Source of the DNA: Rhodoferax sp.
Lineage (GTDB): Bacteria; Pseudomonadota; Gammaproteobacteria; Burkholderiales; Burkholderiaceae_C
Length of the DNA stretch: 64,000 nucleotides
NCBI GenBank assembly: GCA_020048895.1
Contig: JAIFLV010000010.1
Coordinates: 1 to 64,000 of the forward strand
Direction of reading: 5' to 3'
The notes beneath the pieces were generated by a model, which searched no databases, was not told where the DNA came from, and saw nothing but the letters and a program-made list of their open reading frames with translations. Below are positions 1 through 8,832 of the stretch, in pieces. The position numbers and the translations under genes are program-made. Within the stretch, counting starts at the first letter, position 1. Every line of letters starts with the position of its first letter.

Positions 1-598
1 CGCCCGGCTGCTCTACCGCGAATGGTTCGTCCGCCTGCGCTTCCCCGGCTATGAACACACCCCCATCGTGGATGGCGTGCCGCAGGGGTGGGAGCGGGTT
101 CCGCTGGAAGCTGCATTGGTCTTGCAACGTGGTTTCGATCTCCCAACGCAAGACCGGCAAGAAGGTGACGTGCCGATCTATGGCTCCACTGGCATCCTGG
201 GTTACCACGACAAAGCCAAAGCGGTTGCACCTGGGGTGGTCACGGGACGAAGCGGAACGTTAGGCGAAGTGCAGTACGTTGGCGAGGACTACTGGCCGCT
301 CAACACTGCTCTCTGGGTCAAGGAGTTCAAGCGGGTAACTCCATTGTTCGCACTGTTTTTGCTTCGGGAAATGGACTTGAAGCAATTCAATGGTGGCGCG
401 TCTGTACCCACACTTGATCGCAAGTCTGTGCATCGAGTTGAAATCGTGATTCCGTCCGCTCCCATGCTTCGATCATTTGATGAGTTTGCGGCTGACGTGT
501 ACGAGCAAATCAAAAATCTCAACGTACAAAACCAAAAACTCCGCGCCGCCCGCGACCTGTTGCTGCCGCGCCTGATGAGTGGAGAATTGGCGGTATGA
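1..598 (+). CDS. hsdS: Type I restriction-modification specificity subunit HsdS, C-terminal part (truncated by window start)
   Basis: Frame 2 is open from the window edge: ARLLYREWFVRLRFPGYEHTPIVDGVPQGWER..., then ...NLNVQNQKLRAARDLLLPRLMSGELAV, typical HsdS central and C-terminal conserved regions; followed by hsdR. Confidence 0.9.
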   Translation, partial: ARLLYREWFVRLRFPGYEHTPIVDGVPQGWERVPLEAALVLQRGFDLPTQDRQEGDVPIYGSTGILGYHDKAKAVAPGVVTGRSGTLGEVQYVGEDYWPLNTALWVKEFKRVTPLFALFLLREMDLKQFNGGASVPTLDRKSVHRVEIVIPSAPMLRSFDEFAADVYEQIKNLNVQNQKLRAARDLLLPRLMSGELAV

Positions 599-2256
599 GC
601 CTCGAAGACCAGCACACCGACCTCAAATCCCTGCGAACCGTCACCGGTAAGTCGGCGGACTGGGCGGCGCTGGCGCAAGACTGCGTCTGCTTTGCCAATG
701 GCGCGGGTGGCCGCTTGCTGATTGGCATTGAAGATGGGCAGACCCTGCCGCCCGCCGGTCAGGTGGTGCCGCCCGAGGTGCTGGACCGCCTGCGTAAGCG
801 CATGGGCGAGTTAACCGTGAATGTGCAGGCACTGCCCAGTGTGCAACGGGCGGCCAATGGTGGGGAGTTCATAGAGCTGGTGATTGACCGCGCGCCCAGC
901 GTGGCATCCACCAAAGATGGCCGATATTTCCTGCGCGTGGGTGACACCTGCCAGCCGGTGCTGGGTGACGATGTGCTGCGCTTGGCCAATGAGCGGCCCG
1001 GCAGACCGTGGGAGGCGATGGACAGTGGCGTGCCGCGCAGCCAAGCGGATGCCGACAAGCTGTCAACTTTCGTACAAGGCATTGCGGCGTCGGGCCGGGT
1101 GAAAGAGTCGGTCAAAGAAAAAGGTGCGGATGCGCTGCTGACGCATTACGGGCTGGCCCAAGGTCCAATCCTGACGCGCCTGGGCGTGCTGCTGCTGGGC
1201 AGCACCGCAGACCGTCGCGCTCTGGGCACCGCCCCGCTGGTGCAGGCCATCAAGTACGACGAGCACGGCCAGAAAATCAATAAATGGGTGTGGGATGACT
1301 GCGAACTGTCACCCGTGGAACTGGTCGATGCCGTGTGGCGCGAGGTGCCTGATTTCCGCGAGAGCTACGAGGTTGCCGAGGGGCTGTACCGCCGCAGCGT
1401 GCCTGCGTATGACGAGAAGGTAGTGCGCGAGCTGCTGGTCAATGCGCTGGTGCACCGACCCTACACGCAGCAGGGCGACATTTACCTCAATTTGCACCCT
1501 GAGCGGATGGAAGTGGTGAACCCTGGCCGCTTGCCTCTGGGAGTGACTCCGCGCAACATGTTGCACGCCAGCCGCCGCCGCAACGAGGGGCTGGCGCGGG
1601 TGTTTCATGACCTGGGCCTGATGGAGCGCGAGGGTAGCGGGTTTGACTTGATTTACGACCGGCTGTTGTCCCAAGGCCGCCCGGCACCCGTGCCAGAAGA
1701 AGGCGCGGACTGGGTCAAAGTGACGATCCAGCGCCGCATTGCCAAGCCCGACGTGATGCGCCTGCTGACCGAGGCTGACGCCCGTTTTCAACTTACGCAG
1801 CGGGAGCGCATCACCTTGGGCGTGTTGGCACAGACCGAGGGCATGACGGCCCGGGAACTCGGAGCTGTGTTGGAGGCGGATGGCGGAGATGATTTGTCCG
1901 TGTGGTTGGGTCGCTTGGTTTCTACCGGGCTGGTACTCACCACGGGCAAGACTTCGGGCATGCGTTACTTTGTGGCACCCGATTGGCTACGCGGGGCAAA
2001 GCTCGACCGCAAGACGACGTTGAGCCGCATCACACCGCACCGCCTACATGCCCTGATATTGGAAGACCTGGCGCGGTACCCAGAATCGTCCAGTGCCGAC
2101 ATCAACCGGCGCATTGGGGTGGAGATTTCGGCCAAAACGGTCAAGCGGGCCTTGGACGATTCAGTGGGTACCGGAGAAGTGGCCTATTCCGGCGACCGGC
2201 GCTGGCGGCGTTACCGTTTGACGCTTGATAGTTCTAAAGGACAAAAGGGAGGGTAG
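595..2256 (+). CDS. AlbA_2/Schlafen-like ATP-binding (RecG-like) transcriptional regulator-type protein
   Basis: ORF 553 aa; N-terminal DLKSLRTVTGKSADWAALAQDCVCFANGAGGRLLIGIEDG resembles AlbA_2; LVNALVHRPY...GLARVFHDLGLMEREGSGFDLI is the typical C-terminal ATPase-like part. Overlaps hsdS stop by 4 bp (ATGA). Confidence 0.8.
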   Translation: MSLEDQHTDLKSLRTVTGKSADWAALAQDCVCFANGAGGRLLIGIEDGQTLPPAGQVVPPEVLDRLRKRMGELTVNVQALPSVQRAANGGEFIELVIDRAPSVASTKDGRYFLRVGDTCQPVLGDDVLRLANERPGRPWEAMDSGVPRSQADADKLSTFVQGIAASGRVKESVKEKGADALLTHYGLAQGPILTRLGVLLLGSTADRRALGTAPLVQAIKYDEHGQKINKWVWDDCELSPVELVDAVWREVPDFRESYEVAEGLYRRSVPAYDEKVVRELLVNALVHRPYTQQGDIYLNLHPERMEVVNPGRLPLGVTPRNMLHASRRRNEGLARVFHDLGLMEREGSGFDLIYDRLLSQGRPAPVPEEGADWVKVTIQRRIAKPDVMRLLTEADARFQLTQRERITLGVLAQTEGMTARELGAVLEADGGDDLSVWLGRLVSTGLVLTTGKTSGMRYFVAPDWLRGAKLDRKTTLSRITPHRLHALILEDLARYPESSSADINRRIGVEISAKTVKRALDDSVGTGEVAYSGDRRWRRYRLTLDSSKGQKGG

Positions 2257-2380
2257 TTTTGATGAAATCTATTGACCTTGAGCCATGCAAACCCTCTAAG
2301 TCATTGATTTACTTGGTTTTTTATAAAGGACATACTGCGCATTTGTCCTTTATCCCTCATATCTTTGTCCAATAGAACCC

Positions 2381-5300
2381 ATGGCCTACACCGACATCAA
2401 CAGCGAAGACCGCCTTGTGCAGGCCACCTTTGCCGAGCATTTGGAAAAGACGCTGGGCTGGGACAGCGTCTACGCCTGTAACCAGGAAACCTTTGGCCCC
2501 ACAGGCAGCCTGGGCCGTACAAGTGAGCGCGACGCAGTGCTGGTGCGCGACTTGCGCTCTGCGCTGATGCTGCTCAATCCACAGCTGCCCTCCCCGGCCA
2601 TTGAAGAGGCGATCACCAAACTGACGCACCACGACTTTTCACGGTCGCTGTTGCAGCACAACCAGGCGTTCCATGCTCTGATCCGCGACGGTGTCCCGGT
2701 GAGCTACCGCAACGCGCAGGGGCAACTAAGCCACGCGCAGGCAGCGGTCATTGACTTTCGCAACACGGATAACAACCGTTTTCTTGTGGTGCGCGAACTC
2801 AAGCTCACCGGCCTTCGCACCCCCAACTACAACCGCCGGGCCGACCTGGTGTGTTTTGTGAACGGTCTGCCGTTGGTGTTTATCGAGCTGAAGGCGGTGT
2901 ACAAAAACATCCGTGCCGGGTTTGACGGCAATCTGCGCGACTACATGGACGAAAGCGTTATCGCCCATGCCTTTCACCACAACGCATTTTTGATTGTGAG
3001 CAACGGCCACAACGCCCGCTTTGGCTCAATCACCGGTACCTGGGAGCACTTTGGCGAGTGGAAGCGCCTGCATGAAGCCGATGTGGGCAATGTAGCTGCC
3101 GAGGTGTTGCTGAACGGCATGTTGGCCAAAGACCGGCTACTGGACATTCTGGAAAACTTCATTTTGTTTGACGCCAGCAAGGCCGGTGCCGTGCGCAAAG
3201 TGGTGGCGCGTAATCACCAGATGCTGGGTGTCAACCAGGCCGTGGCGTCTGTGGTGCGACAAGAAGCGCTGAAGAGCGAATTCCCAACTGGCAAACGCCT
3301 GACCCATCGCACCATATCGCTGCCCTATGCAGACTCCGACAAGGCCGCCAATGAACCGCAGATGGCCTACCCCATTGCGTCCGAACCGCCGCCACCGCAA
3401 TACCTGCAAATCATCGAACGTGCGCACCCGGACCTGGGCCGCCTGGGTGTGGTGTGGCATACCCAGGGCAGCGGCAAGTCGTATTCCATGGCCTTCTTTG
3501 CCGAGAAGGTGCGGCGCACGGTGCCGGGCAACTTCACCTTTGTGCTGATGACCGACCGGGACGACCTGGACAGCCAGATTTACAAGACCTTTGTGGGCTG
3601 TGGCGTGGCCGATCAACAGACACCCCGGGCCAGTTCCGGGCGAGAACTCCAGCTGTTGCTGTCAGAAAACCACCGCTATGTATTCAGCCTGATTCACAAG
3701 TTCAACCAAGAAGTGACACCTGACGCGCCCTACAGCGAGCGCGACGACATCATCGTCGTGTCCGACGAGGCGCACCGCACACAGTCCGGCAAGCTGGCCC
3801 GCAACATGCGCATGGCGCTGCCCAATGCAGCCTTTATCGGGTTCACCGGCACGCCGCTGTTCAAGCACGACCAGCTGACCAAGCGCATTTTTGGCGATTA
3901 TGTGTCGCGCTATGACTTCAAACGTAGCGAAGAAGACGGTGCCACCGTCAAACTGGTGTATGAGAACCGGGGTGAGAAGCTGGGCCTGGCCAAGCTGGAC
4001 CTGAACGACCGCATTTCTGCCGCAGTGGACGCTGCCGACCTGGACCCGGACCAGACCGCCCTACTGGAAAAGCTGCTGGGCAAGGACTACGAAGTCATCA
4101 CCGCCGATGAGCGACTGGACCGCATCGCCACCGATTTTGTGGAGCATTGCAGCACCCGCTGGGAAGCCGGTAAGGCCATGCTGGTGTGCATCGACAAGAT
4201 CACCTGCGCCCGCATGCTCAAGCTGATCGGGCCGAAGTGGGCGGCCAAGGCTGCCGCCGTGCGCGTGGAAGCGCAGGCCAAGCTGGCGGTAATTGCAATC
4301 GCCGCTGATGACGAAGCCCGGCAGGTGCTGCATGCGCAGCGCGACCGGCTGGTAGCCAAGGCGACATGGATAGATGAGACCATCATCGAGCTGATCATCA
4401 GCGAAGCCCAAAACGAGGTGGCCGACTTCAAAAAGTGGGGTTTTGACATCATCCCCCATCGCTCCGTGATGAAGCTGGGCTTTGAAACCACAGACGGACA
4501 GCGGGTGGATGTGGAAACCGCGTTCAAAAACCCCAAACACCCGTTTCGCATTGCCGTGGTCTGCGCCATGTGGCTCACCGGCTTTGATGTGGAATGCCTG
4601 TCCACGCTGTACATCGACAAGCCCATGCGGGCGCACACGCTGATGCAGGCCATTGCCCGCGCCAATCGCGTGTACCCTGGAAAAGACTTCGGGTTGATCG
4701 TGGACTACAACGGCATGCTCAAAAGCCTGCGCGAAGCCCTGGCGCAGTACGCACTGGGTGACGATGGTGGTGATCCTGAAATCGTTGCCCCCATAGAAGA
4801 ACGTGTCGCTGCTCTGGCGGATGCCATAGCAGTGACCGAAGCGCACCTGCGCGGGTTAGGCTTTGAAGCCGGTGCGCTGATGGGCACCAAGGGGTTCACC
4901 CGAATTCAATTGCTAGCCGATGCGGTGGAGGCGGTTTACACCAACGATGAATCCAAACGCCGTTATGAAATCTTGTGCCGCGTGGTGTTCAGCCGGTTCA
5001 AGGCGCTGCTGGTGGAGCCTTCCGCTTTGATCTATGCCGAGCGCCACGACAATCTGGAAGCCATCTACAAGAAGTTGAGCGATCGGCGCGACACGGCGGA
5101 CTTGAGCGAGCTGCTCAAACTACTGCACCGCATCGTTAACACGGCCATTGCCTCCCAAGGGCAGGGTGGCGATCAAGCCAGTGGGTTGACGGTGGACCTC
5201 TCGCAGATCAACATGGAAAAGCTGCGTGATGAGTTTGCCAAAAAGGTGAAGCGCAAGGCCACGGTGATTGAAGACATTCGCCAAATCGTGGAAGAGAAGC

Positions 5301-5791
5301 TGGCCCAAATGCTGGCAGCCAACCCGCTGCGCATGAACTACGAGAAAAAGTACCAGGAAATCATCGCCGCCTACAACCAGGACAAAGACCGTGCCACGGT
5401 GGAAGACACCTTCGCAAAACTTATGCTGCTGGACGCCAGTTTGAGTGAAGAAGAGCGCCGCGCTGTGGATGAGGGTCTCAGCGAAGAGCAACTTGCCCTA
5501 TTCGACCTGGTGCGCCGTGGTGACTTGACGAAGGTGGACCGCGAACGGATCAAGCAAGCCAGCAAAGAGTTGTTGGCAGGCGTGCTGGCGGTGATTGCGC
5601 CGTTAGACCGCTGGACCGAGAAAGAGCAAACACAGGCCGAGGTGGAAACCTTCATCCTGGACCACGTTTACCAAACGCTGCCTGAGCCACCCTATACGTC
5701 CAACGATAAAGCGGAAGTGGCGCAGTTGGTGTACCGGCATATCTGGCAGCAGAGTGTGCGGGATCAGTTAGCGGGTGGTAGTCCTCAATGA
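2381..5791 (+). CDS. hsdR: Type I restriction endonuclease subunit R (HsdR)
   Basis: 1136 aa; Walker A-like HTQGSGKSYSMAFFAEKV, DEAH box SDEAHRTQSG, GFTGTPLF, typical HsdR N-terminal nuclease region. Confidence 0.95.
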   Translation: MAYTDINSEDRLVQATFAEHLEKTLGWDSVYACNQETFGPTGSLGRTSERDAVLVRDLRSALMLLNPQLPSPAIEEAITKLTHHDFSRSLLQHNQAFHALIRDGVPVSYRNAQGQLSHAQAAVIDFRNTDNNRFLVVRELKLTGLRTPNYNRRADLVCFVNGLPLVFIELKAVYKNIRAGFDGNLRDYMDESVIAHAFHHNAFLIVSNGHNARFGSITGTWEHFGEWKRLHEADVGNVAAEVLLNGMLAKDRLLDILENFILFDASKAGAVRKVVARNHQMLGVNQAVASVVRQEALKSEFPTGKRLTHRTISLPYADSDKAANEPQMAYPIASEPPPPQYLQIIERAHPDLGRLGVVWHTQGSGKSYSMAFFAEKVRRTVPGNFTFVLMTDRDDLDSQIYKTFVGCGVADQQTPRASSGRELQLLLSENHRYVFSLIHKFNQEVTPDAPYSERDDIIVVSDEAHRTQSGKLARNMRMALPNAAFIGFTGTPLFKHDQLTKRIFGDYVSRYDFKRSEEDGATVKLVYENRGEKLGLAKLDLNDRISAAVDAADLDPDQTALLEKLLGKDYEVITADERLDRIATDFVEHCSTRWEAGKAMLVCIDKITCARMLKLIGPKWAAKAAAVRVEAQAKLAVIAIAADDEARQVLHAQRDRLVAKATWIDETIIELIISEAQNEVADFKKWGFDIIPHRSVMKLGFETTDGQRVDVETAFKNPKHPFRIAVVCAMWLTGFDVECLSTLYIDKPMRAHTLMQAIARANRVYPGKDFGLIVDYNGMLKSLREALAQYALGDDGGDPEIVAPIEERVAALADAIAVTEAHLRGLGFEAGALMGTKGFTRIQLLADAVEAVYTNDESKRRYEILCRVVFSRFKALLVEPSALIYAERHDNLEAIYKKLSDRRDTADLSELLKLLHRIVNTAIASQGQGGDQASGLTVDLSQINMEKLRDEFAKKVKRKATVIEDIRQIVEEKLAQMLAANPLRMNYEKKYQEIIAAYNQDKDRATVEDTFAKLMLLDASLSEEERRAVDEGLSEEQLALFDLVRRGDLTKVDRERIKQASKELLAGVLAVIAPLDRWTEKEQTQAEVETFILDHVYQTLPEPPYTSNDKAEVAQLVYRHIWQQSVRDQLAGGSPQ

Positions 5792-6516
5792 CTGCCTCGC
5801 GGCCTACAACTTTTTCAACTCGTTTGGTTGCGACCATTGTTCTGGCGGGTAGGCGCTCTGCGCCCATGGCAGCGCAACCAACACCATTGCTGACCTCTTC
5901 TGAGGCTCTGTAGTGTCGGCCACCCGACATCACCGCTTACAGTTTGCCAGCAGGGTGGTGTTGATCAGTGCGCACAGCTCGGCTTCGCTATGCGCAGGCG
6001 CGGAGAGTTTCATCGCCAGTGCTTCGCAAGTGTAATTTTGTGCGCTGGAGCGCAGAGATGGTGTCGGCTCGCTTGCGCCTCGCGCTGGATCAGCCGTAGC
6101 CTGCGGCTCGGCCTGGCGGCGCGGATGTTCGTGGCAGTTGTGGTGCTCGCCCGCTACGGGACCCACTGCGTGGCCCTTCGGGTTTACATAGGGTGCTATT
6201 GCCTGCAGTGCCCGCCAGTCGCTACGCTAAAGCTTCGCTTGGTGCCGGACACCGCTTCGCGCCCGTCGGGTGCAGGCAACGAACTTTTTGTTAAGTACCG
6301 AGCCTAGGCCGTGCCTGTCAGCCCTTCACCTTTACTGTGCGCTGACGCGCACACAGGTGTGCGGGCCGCGGCACTCATTGGCGTTCGTGCTGGGTGGGCT
6401 TTAATCAGAGCGCTGCGCGCTAAGTGGGGGCAACCCCAAACCGCCGGGAGGTAACAGGGAGGTAAGAGAGCGGGAATACTGGAGATGCTATCGTTTTAGC
6501 AGCATCAAACCCAATG

Positions 6517-6546
6517 AGATAAGCCCTCGTGAGAGGGCTTATCTTT
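6517..6546 (+). terminator. Rho-independent terminator-like hairpin with + strand T-tract
   Basis: AGATAAGCCCTC-GTGA-GAGGGCTTATCTTTTT: perfect stem followed by T-run on the + strand. Confidence 0.75.
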
Positions 6547-6551
6547 TTCAC

Positions 6552-6641
6552 TGGCGGAACAGGCGGGATTCGAACCCGCGGAGGGTTTTACCCCTCGCAC
6601 GCTTTCCAGGCGTGTGACTTAAACCGCTCATCCACCGTTCC
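6552..6641 (-). tRNA. tRNA-Ser (GGA anticodon)
   Basis: Reverse complement GGAACGGTGGATGAGCGGTTTAAGTCACACGCCTGGAAAGCGTGCGAGGGGTAAAACCCTCCGCGGGTTCGAATCCCGCCTGTTCCGCCA; acceptor stem pairs, long variable arm, GGTTCGAATCC T-loop, encoded CCA. Confidence 0.95.
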
Positions 6642-6692
6642 AGAGCCTTGGATTCTAACCCGGTATTAGTCGTGACCGACCGAAGCGGCAAC

Positions 6693-6720
6693 AAAAAAGG
6701 GCACTCCTTCGAGTGCCCTT
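6693..6720 (-). terminator. Rho-independent terminator for the downstream-oriented livK-like gene
   Basis: Minus strand AAGGGCACTCGAAGGAGTGCCCTTTTTTG: 10-bp stem with U-tract, 44 bp after the stop of 6764..7969. Confidence 0.85.
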
Positions 6721-6763
6721 CATGTCGTATTGTCCCTACAAAGGGACAACAGACTTTTTCTGA

Positions 6764-7969
6764 TTAGCGAATGACAGCAAGTGTTTCCAACTTGCCGGCA
6801 CGCACGGTTTTGAGGGTCAGGGCGCCGTTCTTGATGTCGCCTTTTTCATCAAAGGAGATTGGGCCAGTCACGCCCTTGTAGTCTGCAGTAGCTGCCAGCA
6901 CGGGCAGGTACTTTGCGGGATCAGACGAGTTTGCCTTCACCATGGACGCAACCATGATCTTGACTGCGTCATAGACATAGGGTGCATACACTTGCACATC
7001 CGCGTTGTACTTGGCCTTGAACTTGGTCTTGAACTCTTCCATTCCAGCCTTGGCTTCGCCTTCTACGCCGCCAGCTTCTGCGCAATAAACCTGGTCATCT
7101 GCAATGGCGTCACCACCGAGTTTCACCAGCTCTGTGGAGCAAATGCCGTCGCCGCCCATGAACTTGGCCTTGATACCCAGCGACTTCATCTGCTTGAGCA
7201 TCGGACCCGCAACAGCGTCCATACCGCCAAAGAACACGACATCAGGCTTCTTGCCCTTGATGGTGGTCAGGATGGAGTTGAAATCGGTTGCCTTGTCGGT
7301 AGTGAACTCTTTGGCCACCACTTTGCCACCGGCGCCTTCGACAGCTTTGGTGAACTCTTCGGCGACGCCCTGACCGTATGCAGTACGGTCATCAATCACA
7401 GCAATCGATTTACCCTTCAGTGTGCCAACTGCATACTTGCCCAATGCACCGCCCAACTGGGTGTCATCGGCCACGAGCCGGAATGCGGTCTTGAATCCCT
7501 GGCGTGTGTATTTGGGGTTGGTCGCGGAGGGCGAAATCTGGGGAATGCCAGCGTCGCTGTAAATCTGGGAAGCGGGAATGGTGGTGCCGGAGTTCAGGTG
7601 GCCCACAACACCAGCCACTTTGGCGTCGGCAAGTTTCTGCGCTACGGCCGTGCCCTGCTTGGGATCAGCGGCGTCATCTTCAGCCATCAGTTCCAACGTC
7701 ACCTTCTTGCCGTCGATCATGACGCCCGCTGCGTTCAGTTCTTCCACAGCCATGCGCGCGCCGTTCTCATTGTCTTTGCCCAAGTGCGCGATAGCACCGC
7801 TGGTGGGACCCACATGTCCAATTTTGACAACGGCAGCAGCAGGAGCGGCCGGTGCGGGCGCAGCGGCAGGAGCGGCAGCCGGTGCAGGAGCCTCTTCTTT
7901 CTTGCCACAAGCGACCAGCAGGGTTGCTGCGGCCAATACCGTCAATGTACTTTTCACCTTGAATTGCAT
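6764..7969 (-). CDS. Branched-chain amino acid ABC transporter substrate-binding lipoprotein (LivJ/LivK family)
   Basis: MQFKVKSTLTVLAAATLLVACGKKEE signal/lipobox; VVKIGHVGPTSGAIAHLGKDNENGARMAVEELNAAG. Start moved to internal Met at 7969. Confidence 0.92.
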   Translation of the reverse strand: MQFKVKSTLTVLAAATLLVACGKKEEAPAPAAAPAAAPAPAAPAAAVVKIGHVGPTSGAIAHLGKDNENGARMAVEELNAAGVMIDGKKVTLELMAEDDAADPKQGTAVAQKLADAKVAGVVGHLNSGTTIPASQIYSDAGIPQISPSATNPKYTRQGFKTAFRLVADDTQLGGALGKYAVGTLKGKSIAVIDDRTAYGQGVAEEFTKAVEGAGGKVVAKEFTTDKATDFNSILTTIKGKKPDVVFFGGMDAVAGPMLKQMKSLGIKAKFMGGDGICSTELVKLGGDAIADDQVYCAEAGGVEGEAKAGMEEFKTKFKAKYNADVQVYAPYVYDAVKIMVASMVKANSSDPAKYLPVLAATADYKGVTGPISFDEKGDIKNGALTLKTVRAGKLETLAVIR

Positions 7970-8062
7970 AAAAACTCCAAAATTTAGGTCAAAAAAAGAC
8001 AACGTGAACAAAATTATTCAACACCCGACACGATAACCGAGTTTTGCCCTTTCCAAATTAGC

Positions 8063-8395
8063 TTAGCGCTTACTAGGGTCAAAAAGTTGGTTTGTAACCG
8101 AAACTGCAGCATTTCCCGCTGCCGATTGAGCATCTTGCGATACACGGATTTCACCCAGGATCATTTCGATATCCGAACGCAGACGCGAAGTGAGATCGGA
8201 TCTGTGCTCCAGCAGCACCTGCTCCACAAGCGTCCGAATCCTCTCCTCGACACTTGGCATGATTTGCTGCAAAACACTGTCGACTGATGGATAAGTGTTG
8301 TTATCCTGCACGGGTTGCACAGGTTGCACAGGCGCGGGGATGACAACTTGGGTCAGTGTCGGTAACGGCTTCAGTCCGCTCTTGCTGGTTTTCAT
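8063..8395 (-). CDS. Conserved hypothetical protein (110 aa)
   Basis: ORF in tight arrangement with holC (4-bp overlap), Pro/Val-rich N-terminus and helical C-terminus. Confidence 0.65.
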   Translation of the reverse strand: MKTSKSGLKPLPTLTQVVIPAPVQPVQPVQDNNTYPSVDSVLQQIMPSVEERIRTLVEQVLLEHRSDLTSRLRSDIEMILGEIRVSQDAQSAAGNAAVSVTNQLFDPSKR

Positions 8396-8832
8396 GGGTT
8401 GGCACCCTTGAGCGCCAAGTCATGGCGAGCGATTTTGTAGCCCGCCAGCGTGTATTGCCTCCATCGCTCACGCGCCAGCGAGCGGTCCGCGTCTTCCAAG
8501 CCAACGACTTCAATCAGCCGCTCAAAACGCTCGTAGCCGGCGGGTATCACACTACCCAGATTGACCAATACCTGCCGATTGACCGAGTTGTCTGTAGGCA
8601 TTTGCGTTAACAGTACCGGCGAGAGTTCCCGCAGCGATCCTTGGTCCGCCGCCGTGCAATGGGGTACAAAATCGGTACCCGAAAGCGCCCACAATTGGCT
8701 GCTCAAAAGCCCCGTGGTGGAGATGTCTGCCACCACCTCGACCGTCGCGCCAGCATTCACGGCCTTTCTCAGCAGCCGGCAGGTATAGGCAATTTTGTCC
8801 GGCGCACCAAAGTGAAACGCGACCGCGGTCAC
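8392..8832 (-). CDS. holC: DNA polymerase III subunit chi
   Basis: MTAVAFHFGAPDKIAYTCRLLRKAVNAGATVEVVAD...LWALSGTDFVPHC; located directly after pepA as is common. Confidence 0.9.
   Translation of the reverse strand: MTAVAFHFGAPDKIAYTCRLLRKAVNAGATVEVVADISTTGLLSSQLWALSGTDFVPHCTAADQGSLRELSPVLLTQMPTDNSVNRQVLVNLGSVIPAGYERFERLIEVVGLEDADRSLARERWRQYTLAGYKIARHDLALKGANP

Noticed and set aside
5930-6166. 78-aa minus-strand ORF in the hsdR-tRNA gap
   Set aside because: Composition and hairpin-rich context suggest chance ORF; no motif, no clear RBS.
6552-6641. tRNA-Ser as integration site with att duplication
   Set aside because: No second copy of the tRNA 3' end found within the window on either side, so an att duplication cannot be supported.
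6992-7987. 331-aa ORF on + strand antisense to the LivK-like gene
   Set aside because: Complement of a clear substrate-binding protein gene; open only because of GC-rich codon bias, no recognisable domain.
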